Of a stretch of 8,574 nt of DNA, positions 1 through 5,195 are shown piece by piece. The position numbers and the translations under genes are program-made. The DNA is from an uncultured Capnocytophaga sp. (GTDB lineage Bacteria > Bacteroidota > Bacteroidia > Flavobacteriales > Flavobacteriaceae): assembly GCA_915070235.1 (NCBI GenBank), contig CAJZFM010000077.1, positions 1 to 8,574 of the forward strand, given 5' to 3'. The notes beneath the pieces were generated by a model. The model ran no database searches. It was not told the origin of the DNA and saw only the letters and a list, made by a program, of their open reading frames with translations. How positions within the stretch are numbered: the stretch's first letter is position 1; each line of letters begins with the position of its first letter.

Positions 1-73
1 CTCTCTACAGCAATAATTATGCCAAATTTTTATCCGCGGTTAGTGGTCAGTAATTCAAAATTCAAAACTATTT
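1..73. other. AT-rich leader with short degenerate repeats upstream of the gldF promoter
   Basis: No gene is supported here. Positions 39-50 contain GGTTAGTGGTCA, whose reverse complement resembles the TAACCACTGA units at 5061-5088. Positions 53-66 are two tandem copies of ATTCAAA. Such low-complexity tails are common between genes in Flavobacteriia (from memory, not searched). The last codons of an upstream gene could lie in the first ~50 bases, but nothing identifies one. Confidence 0.5.
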
Positions 74-105
74 TTTGTCTGAGTGAAAAAATAATTGTAA
101 TTTTG
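74..105 (+). promoter_or_regulatory. Bacteroidota-type promoter for gldFG
   Basis: TTTG at 74-77, a 20-base spacer, then TAATTTTG at 98-105. This is a perfect match to the Bacteroidota housekeeping consensus (TTTG, 19-21 bases, TAnnTTTG). Transcription would start near 112, giving a leader of about 22 bases before the gldF ATG at 134. There is no Shine-Dalgarno sequence, as is usual in this phylum. The start site is inferred. Confidence 0.8.
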
Positions 106-133
106 ACCCAAATTTTATTAGCTCAATCATAGC

Positions 134-853
134 ATGAATGCTTTGTTCAAAAAAGAAATTCGTTATTTCTTTACCTCTGCTATAGGTTATGTGGTCATAG
201 GGGCTTTTATGCTCTTCAATGGCCTATTCCTATGGGTTTTATCAGGGGAATACAATATTTTCCAAACAGGTTTTGCGTCATTGCAGCCTTTCTTTCTGCT
301 TTCGGCATGGATCTTTGTCTTTCTCGTCCCTGCCCTTACTATGCGTATTATCTCCGAGGAGAAGCGTAGTGGTATGTTGCCTTTGCTCTTTACCTATCCT
401 ATCTCGGTATGGCGTATAGTACTTGCTAAGTATTTGTCAGTACTTGCCATCCTACTGATTTTGTTGGCCTTCTCAGGCGTATATATATATATGGTATGGC
501 AATTAGGCGCCCCTAAGGGAAATATAGATATGGCCAGTACCATAGGCTCCTATATAGCCCTCTTCCTACTGGGAGCTACCTTTGTAGCGGTAGGCATGTT
601 TGCTTCGGCTATGAGTCAGAACCAGATTATCGCCTTTGTTATCGCTACTTTTATGAATTTCTTCCTATTCTTCGGATTGGACGAGCTCATAGGCCTCTTT
701 ACCCCCAATTCACTTTTCTCCTTTGGCTTCAAGATACATTTTGAAGACATCAGCCGTGGGGTAATTGACACAAGAAATATAGTCTATTTCTCTTGCTTTA
801 TTTTCTTTTTCTTATACTTAACCCAACTTTCTTTACAGACTGAAAAAAAATGA
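134..853 (+). CDS. gldF: GldF, ABC-2 type permease of the gliding-motility ABC system
   Basis: A 239-residue integral inner-membrane protein. About six hydrophobic helices are visible, near residues 15-36, 50-70, 97-119, 136-158, 163-185 and 213-231. The cytoplasmic loop at 75-91 (EEKRSGMLPLLFTYPIS) is the typical ABC-2 permease coupling segment between helices 2 and 3. Length and the following gldG match the flavobacterial GldF family, which with the ATPase GldA and with GldG forms an ABC system needed for gliding in Flavobacterium johnsoniae; its substrate is unknown. No gldA lies in the window, so the ATPase must be encoded elsewhere. The ATG at 134 puts the amphipathic start MNALFKKEIRYFF just ahead of helix 1 and lies 28 bases past a strong promoter. 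The stop overlaps the gldG start by ATGA and is preceded by eight A. A (TA)6 tract at 480-492 lies inside the coding region. Confidence 0.95.
   Translation: MNALFKKEIRYFFTSAIGYVVIGAFMLFNGLFLWVLSGEYNIFQTGFASLQPFFLLSAWIFVFLVPALTMRIISEEKRSGMLPLLFTYPISVWRIVLAKYLSVLAILLILLAFSGVYIYMVWQLGAPKGNIDMASTIGSYIALFLLGATFVAVGMFASAMSQNQIIAFVIATFMNFFLFFGLDELIGLFTPNSLFSFGFKIHFEDISRGVIDTRNIVYFSCFIFFFLYLTQLSLQTEKK
844..850 (+). promoter_or_regulatory. Possible -1 frameshift heptamer A AAA AAA at the gldF/gldG junction
   Basis: In the gldF frame the last codons read GAA AAA AAA TGA, so positions 844-850 form X XXY YYZ with all A, directly before the stop. gldG is in the -1 frame, and a -1 slip would be followed at once by the gldG ATG read in frame. 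The tract may instead only serve as a ribosome-accessible A-rich start region for gldG. Use as a frameshift site is inference. Confidence 0.3.
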
Positions 854-2511
854 AATCCATAAAGAAACCCTTTCTCTCCATTTGCCTATTACTACTCCTT
901 TTGGGAGGTATCCTTGGGGTGAGCCAGCTGCTATATAAGCGGTTTGATCTCACCTCTGACAAGCGCTATACCCTCTCCCCTACTACCTTGCAACTCCTAT
1001 CTAAGGTCAAAGCACCTATAGATATCAAGGTATTGCTCAAAGGAAATATCCCTGCTGAGTACAAGCGCCTACAGACCGAAACGCTACAGCTATTGGAAGA
1101 ATACAAGGCCGCCAATAAGCATATTCATTTTGAATTTATCAACCCCTTGGAGGGCAAGGACGCAGATAGCCAACTGCAAGCCCTAAGTGCAGAAGGCTTT
1201 ACCCCCCTTATGATTACTTCCTCCACTGGAACAACAACTTCCGAGGAATACATCCTTCCTTGGGCTATTATCACTAAGGGAGACAAGCAAGAGAGAGTCT
1301 CCTTACTGCGCAACAAATTGGGTGCTTCCTCTCAGGAAAAAATACAGTTCTCTGTACAAAACTTAGAGTATGCCTTCTCCGATGCGCTCTATAAGCTCTT
1401 TTTAGAGAAACAGAAAAATATAGCTGTTATCAGAAGCAATGGCACCTTACCCGATATTCAGATTGCAGACTTTTTGCACTTGGAACAGCAATACTATCAC
1501 TTAGCTCCCTTTGTCTTGGATTCAGTAGCCACCGATCCAGAGAAGACACTTAAGCAACTCTCTGAATTTCAACTATGTATTATAGCCAAACCCACCATCC
1601 CCTTTACCGATGAGCAGAAACAAGTTCTTGACCAATATATCATGAACGGAGGACGGGTATTGTGGCTTTTAGACCCTGTATCAGCTTCCTTAGAGGAACT
1701 CTTCCGCGAGCAAGGACGTACCATGGCCATGCCTCTGAACCTCAACCTGACAGATATGCTCTTCAAATACGGGGTGCGCCTAAACTATGATCTTATTAAC
1801 GACTGGTACTTTACCCAAATCGTAGTGGCTCAGGGCAGTGGTAGCCAGACCCAATACACCCCTATCCCTTGGGTATATTCTCCTATGATTCTTACGGCTA
1901 ATAACCATATGATTAACAAGAACTTGGACGGTATCCGCCTACAGTTCGTCAGTAGTATAGATACGCTAAGCAATGGCATCAAAAAGTCCATTTTGCTCAC
2001 TTCCTCACCCCTATCCAAGACAGAAGGAACCCCCAAGGAAATTATTCTTGACTTCCCTGAGAAGACTACCGAGGGCTATGAAAAGGGAAATTTCCCAGTA
2101 GCAGTACTCTTAGAGGGTAGTTTTACCTCTGCTTTCAAAAATAGAGTAAAGCCTATCGCTGAGCTTGAGGACAAAGACCAAAGCGTACCTAACAAAATGA
2201 TTGTTATCTCCGATGGGGATATTATTCGTAATGATATACAGCAAGGAGCACCTACAGAGCTGGGCTATGACAAATGGACAAACCAGTATTTTGACAACAA
2301 GGCTTTCTTGCAGAACTGTGTCAATTACCTCCTTGATGACACCGTTTTCCTAAGCCTACGCAACAAGAAAGTTTCTTTGGCATTCTTGGACAAGAAAATA
2401 TTGGAAAAGGAATCAACCTATTGGAAATCAATCGCTTTTATAGTGCCTTTGCTCACTCTTACGATATTGGGCTTAGGGGTAAGATTTTGGTATAAAAGAC
2501 GATTTTCTTAA
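850..2511 (+). CDS. gldG: GldG, membrane-anchored auxiliary subunit of the gliding ABC system
   Basis: A 553-residue protein with a hydrophobic helix at about 8-29 and a second near the C terminus at about 527-546, leaving a ~490-residue soluble part most likely on the periplasmic side. Just after the first helix, residues 31-46 (RFDLTSDKRYTLSPTT) are a hallmark of the GldG family. Residues 262-277 (QYIMNGGRVLWLLDPV) are the conserved core of its Rossmann/GATase-like domain. The start codon lies within the gldF stop (ATGA overlap), indicating translational coupling and joint assembly. GldG is required for gliding in F. johnsoniae; its biochemical role with GldF and GldA is not established. 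The protein ends in a basic cytoplasmic tail (WYKRRFS). No terminator follows; dnaN has its own promoter 38 bases downstream. Confidence 0.95.
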   Translation: MKSIKKPFLSICLLLLLLGGILGVSQLLYKRFDLTSDKRYTLSPTTLQLLSKVKAPIDIKVLLKGNIPAEYKRLQTETLQLLEEYKAANKHIHFEFINPLEGKDADSQLQALSAEGFTPLMITSSTGTTTSEEYILPWAIITKGDKQERVSLLRNKLGASSQEKIQFSVQNLEYAFSDALYKLFLEKQKNIAVIRSNGTLPDIQIADFLHLEQQYYHLAPFVLDSVATDPEKTLKQLSEFQLCIIAKPTIPFTDEQKQVLDQYIMNGGRVLWLLDPVSASLEELFREQGRTMAMPLNLNLTDMLFKYGVRLNYDLINDWYFTQIVVAQGSGSQTQYTPIPWVYSPMILTANNHMINKNLDGIRLQFVSSIDTLSNGIKKSILLTSSPLSKTEGTPKEIILDFPEKTTEGYEKGNFPVAVLLEGSFTSAFKNRVKPIAELEDKDQSVPNKMIVISDGDIIRNDIQQGAPTELGYDKWTNQYFDNKAFLQNCVNYLLDDTVFLSLRNKKVSLAFLDKKILEKESTYWKSIAFIVPLLTLTILGLGVRFWYKRRFS

Positions 2512-2526
2512 TATTAAGTCAAAAAT

Positions 2527-2557
2527 TTTATAGTTTCCTTTTTTTGGAATACCTTTG
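2527..2557 (+). promoter_or_regulatory. Bacteroidota-type promoter for dnaN
   Basis: TACCTTTG at 2550-2557 is a perfect TAnnTTTG element, followed by CAC as often seen. The upstream element is TTTA at 2527-2530, one mismatch from TTTG, with a 19-base spacer. The spacer contains a T7 run (2539-2545). The ATG lies 29 bases after the -7 element, the same geometry as gldF. The promoter allows dnaN to be expressed independently of gldFG. Confidence 0.7.
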
Positions 2558-2586
2558 CACATATTTTAAACGCATAAAAGCATATC

Positions 2587-3711
2587 ATGAGATTTATCGT
2601 ATCTAGTTCGTATCTACTAAAAAAGCTCCAAATTATAGGTGGTGTAATCAATAGCAATAACACCATGTCTATCTTGGAGAATTTCTTATTTGAATTATCT
2701 GAAAATAAACTGATCGTATCAGCCTCTGACTTAGAAACCACTATCAAAGGTGTCATAGAAGTAGAAAGTACCGATACAGCAAGTATTGTTGTCCCTTATA
2801 AGATTTTGATTGACACGCTCAAAACCTTTACCGAACAAGCACTTACTTTCATTATCAATGACAACAATACGATAGATATTGTGTCCAACAATGGTAAATA
2901 TACCCTTGCTTACTTAGATAGCCAAGAGTTCCCTACCGTAGTAGAAATAGAAAATGCCAATCATGTAACTCTCAAAGGGCATATTTTGGCTACTGCTATA
3001 CAGAGTACCTTCTTCGCTACAGGAAATGACGACTTGCGTCCTATTATGAATGGGGTTTTCTTCAACTTTACCGAAGAAGCGCTTATCTTTGCCGCCACTG
3101 ATGCTCATAAATTAGTAAAATATGAGCGCCAAGATATCAAATCCGCAGAACCTTCCTCCTTTGTCATCCCTAAGAAACCACTAAACTTGCTCAAAGGGAT
3201 TCTCGCTGGAAGCGAAACTGAGGTAACTATAGAGTATAACCAAAGCAATGCTAAGTTCTCCTTTGACCAATTGGATTACGTATGCCGCCTTATTGACGGA
3301 ACTTACCCTAACTACGAAGCGGTTATTCCTAAGGAAAATCCTAACAAACTAATTGTCAATCGTACACTATTGCTCAACTCCACCAAGCGTATCTCCAACT
3401 TTGCCAGCAAAGCAACCCACCAGATGCGCGTGAAAATCACAGGTAATTCCTTGCAAATCTTCGCTGAAGATATAGAATACAACAATAGGGCTAATGAAAC
3501 TATTCCTTGTAACTACGAAGGAGATGACATGGAAATAGGGTTTAACTCTAAATTCTTCATGGAGATGCTCAGCAACCTATCCTCCGACGACGTTCTCCTT
3601 GAGATGTCATACTCCAATCGCCCTGGTATCCTCACCCCAGCCGACGGATTGGACGAGGGAGAAAAGATCTATATGCTTGTGATGCCTACTATGCTCAATG
3701 AGAATGTTTAA
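2587..3711 (+). CDS. dnaN: DNA polymerase III subunit beta (sliding clamp)
   Basis: A 374-residue protein of normal length for the beta clamp, a ring-shaped dimer that encircles DNA and tethers polymerase III and other clamp-binding proteins. Three clamp domains are seen at about 1-122, 128-247 and 250-370. Family motifs in order: the N-terminal stretch MRFIVSSSYLLKKLQ; RPIMNGVFF (151-159), equivalent to E. coli RYYLNGMLF; ATDAHKL (170-176), matching ATDGHRL; LIDGTYPNYEAVIP (235-248); and the C-terminal VMPTML (365-370), matching the VMPMRL end that lines the peptide-binding pocket. Four extra residues (NENV) follow. It is not next to dnaA or recF, but lies behind gldFG with its own promoter and is followed by an intrinsic terminator, so it appears to be a single-gene unit. 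Confidence 0.99.
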   Translation: MRFIVSSSYLLKKLQIIGGVINSNNTMSILENFLFELSENKLIVSASDLETTIKGVIEVESTDTASIVVPYKILIDTLKTFTEQALTFIINDNNTIDIVSNNGKYTLAYLDSQEFPTVVEIENANHVTLKGHILATAIQSTFFATGNDDLRPIMNGVFFNFTEEALIFAATDAHKLVKYERQDIKSAEPSSFVIPKKPLNLLKGILAGSETEVTIEYNQSNAKFSFDQLDYVCRLIDGTYPNYEAVIPKENPNKLIVNRTLLLNSTKRISNFASKATHQMRVKITGNSLQIFAEDIEYNNRANETIPCNYEGDDMEIGFNSKFFMEMLSNLSSDDVLLEMSYSNRPGILTPADGLDEGEKIYMLVMPTMLNENV

Positions 3712-3733
3712 TTGATTTTTTCATATTTAAAAG

Positions 3734-3761
3734 AAGCTGTCTTTGTGAAGATGGCTTTTTT
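3734..3761 (+). terminator. Intrinsic terminator downstream of dnaN
   Basis: A 10-bp stem pairs 3734-3743 (AAGCTGTCTT) with 3748-3757 (AAGATGGCTT), including two G-T wobbles, around a TGTG loop. A six-T run at 3756-3761 follows. A/T and wobble pairing can extend the stem by a few bases into upstream A residues, so weak bidirectional activity is possible. It lies 22 bases after the dnaN stop and only 28 bases before the aspartate kinase ATG. Confidence 0.85.
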
Positions 3762-3789
3762 AAGTTCATAATCCTAACGAAATTCCTAT

Positions 3790-5046
3790 ATGCAAATCTA
3801 CAAATTCGGAGGTGCCTCCGTCAAAGACGCTCAAAGCGTACGCAATGTGGTCTCTATCCTTGAAAATACTACCCACCGAGATATCCTTATCGTAATCTCT
3901 GCTATGGGAAAGACAACTAATGCCCTAGAAGAAGTGGTGACCAATTATTTCAATGAAAATAAAAATGCTCTAGACGAAAGCCTCCAAAAGGTAAAGGACT
4001 TCCATTACCAAATCATTGGAGAACTCTTTGAGAATAAAAATCACCCTATTTATTGGAAAATAGATGGGCTTTTTGGGGAAATTTCCTCTTTCTTAGAACG
4101 CAACAAATCACCCAAACATAGTTTTGTCTATGACCAAATAGTGAGTTTCGGGGAACTTATCTCCACTCATATTATTAGCCATTACCTCAATGATAGAGGG
4201 ATACGTAACACTTGGCTTGATGCACGTAACTTAGTGAAAACCAATAGCAACTACCGAGAAGGGGAAGTAGATTGGGAGGAGACCAAGCGCAATATTACCG
4301 AGAATATCAACCCTTCCCTTATGTACATTACCCAAGGCTTCATAGGCAGTGACCCAAACTACTTTACCACTACCCTCGGTAGAGAAGGTTCGGACTACTC
4401 CGCTGCTATCTTCGCCTACTGCCTTGAGGCTGAGAATGTTACTATCTGGAAAGATGTAGCAGGTGTACTTAATGCCGATCCGAGATATTTCTCTGATACA
4501 CAGCTACTTGAGAAGATTCCATACCAAGAGGCTATAGAACTGGCTTTCTATGGGGCTTCAGTGATTCACCCCAAGACCCTACAACCCCTCCAAAAGATGA
4601 ATATCCCGCTGAATGTGCGATCTTTCCTAAACCCCAATGAAGCTGGAAGTTCCGTATGTGATGCTAAGGAACTATCTCCAAAGATTCCTTGTTACATACG
4701 CAAGCAAAATCAGCACTTATTATCTCTCTCTTCCTTGGATTTTTCTTTTATTGCCGAAGAGAATATCAGCTTCATTTTCAATCTTTTAGCTACTTATCAA
4801 ATCAAAGTAAGCCTACTACAGAACTCAGCCATAAGCTTCAATCTGTGTATAGAGGACAAGTATAACAATCTCTCACAGCTATTGGAGGACCTAAGCAAAC
4901 GCTTCAAGGTGAGTTGTATAGAGGGAGTAATCTTATACACTGTACGCCATGCTCAACCCGATAGCTTCAATTTCTTAGGAGATGACAAGGAAGTACTCTT
5001 AGAACAATTTGCTCTCAATACCCAACAGAAGATTGTTAGACAATAA
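3790..5046 (+). CDS. lysC: Aspartate kinase, monofunctional, with shortened regulatory region
   Basis: Catalyses ATP-dependent phosphorylation of L-aspartate to 4-phospho-L-aspartate, the first step toward lysine/diaminopimelate, threonine and methionine. The amino-acid kinase domain covers about 1-285: KFGGASV (5-11), SAMGKTTNALE (37-47), SFGELIST (119-126), GREGSDYSAA (197-206), KDVAGVLNADPR (221-232, aligned with the nucleotide-site TDVPGIYTTDPR type) and FYGASVIHPKTLQP (253-266). No homoserine dehydrogenase is fused. An ACT-like region starts near 308 (LLSLSSLDFSF). After GVILYTVRH (379-387) only about 30 residues remain, too few for a second full ACT domain, so the protein (418 residues) is shorter than E. 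coli LysC (449). The ATG at 3790 begins directly with the kinase motif. No good promoter is seen between it and the dnaN terminator. The symbol lysC is by family; the true feedback effector is unknown. Confidence 0.93.
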   Translation: MQIYKFGGASVKDAQSVRNVVSILENTTHRDILIVISAMGKTTNALEEVVTNYFNENKNALDESLQKVKDFHYQIIGELFENKNHPIYWKIDGLFGEISSFLERNKSPKHSFVYDQIVSFGELISTHIISHYLNDRGIRNTWLDARNLVKTNSNYREGEVDWEETKRNITENINPSLMYITQGFIGSDPNYFTTTLGREGSDYSAAIFAYCLEAENVTIWKDVAGVLNADPRYFSDTQLLEKIPYQEAIELAFYGASVIHPKTLQPLQKMNIPLNVRSFLNPNEAGSSVCDAKELSPKIPCYIRKQNQHLLSLSSLDFSFIAEENISFIFNLLATYQIKVSLLQNSAISFNLCIEDKYNNLSQLLEDLSKRFKVSCIEGVILYTVRHAQPDSFNFLGDDKEVLLEQFALNTQQKIVRQ

Positions 5047-5048
5047 GT

Positions 5049-5069
5049 AGTGATTAGAATCTAACCACT
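5049..5069. repeat. Imperfect inverted repeat after the aspartate kinase gene
   Basis: AGTGATTAGA (5049-5058) and TCTAACCACT (5060-5069) are complementary except for one A-C mismatch and are separated by one base, so the folded form has a loop of at least three bases. It begins three bases after the stop codon. There is no T run, so it is at best a weak terminator or an RNA 3'-end stabiliser. Confidence 0.45.
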
Positions 5070-5088
5070 GATAACTAACTACTGATAA
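5061..5088. repeat. Tandem 14-bp direct repeat, two copies
   Basis: CTAACCACTGATAA (5061-5074) is followed directly by CTAACTACTGATAA (5075-5088), differing at one base. A related sequence occurs in reverse orientation at 39-50. This resembles the low-complexity TAACCACTGATAAC tails often found between genes in Flavobacteriia (from memory). No function is known to me. Confidence 0.7.
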
Positions 5089-5137
5089 TCAACAAAACGT
5101 TAAAAACGTATTTTAAGCCTAATTTTTTCAATTTTAT

Positions 5138-5169
5138 TTTCTTATCTCAAAAAAAGGTCGTAAATTAGC
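5138..5169 (+). promoter_or_regulatory. Weaker Bacteroidota-type promoter for gyrA
   Basis: TAAATTAG at 5162-5169, followed by CACC, matches TAnnTTTG with one change (A for T). The upstream element is only TTTT at 5138-5141, with a 20-base spacer. The ATG follows 26 bases later, like the gldF and dnaN promoters. The degenerate boxes and the A/T tracts just upstream could fit supercoiling-sensitive control, known for gyr genes in other bacteria; this is inference. Confidence 0.5.
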
Positions 5170-5195
5170 ACCTTGAAATAAAAAGTAACTTTACA

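Noticed and set aside
3..53. Possible C-terminal end of an upstream protein (…NNYAKFLSAVSGQ, stop at 51-53)
   Set aside because: Only 16 codons, no recognisable family, and the last codons fall in the TTAGTGGTCAG repeat-like sequence, which looks intergenic. It cannot be excluded without upstream sequence.
1..132. Frame open from the left edge to TAG at 130-132
   Set aside because: It runs through the simple repeats and the gldF promoter, and the translation looks like random AT-rich sequence.
2536..2549. TTCC / GGAA inverted repeat around T7 as a gldG terminator
   Set aside because: The stem is only four base pairs, there is no trailing T run, and it lies within the dnaN promoter spacer.
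3712..3789. Lysine riboswitch upstream of aspartate kinase
   Set aside because: The gap is 78 bases and is mostly occupied by the dnaN terminator; a lysine riboswitch needs well over 150 bases.
5061..5088. CRISPR array
   Set aside because: Two directly abutting 14-bp units without spacers; there are no cas genes nearby.
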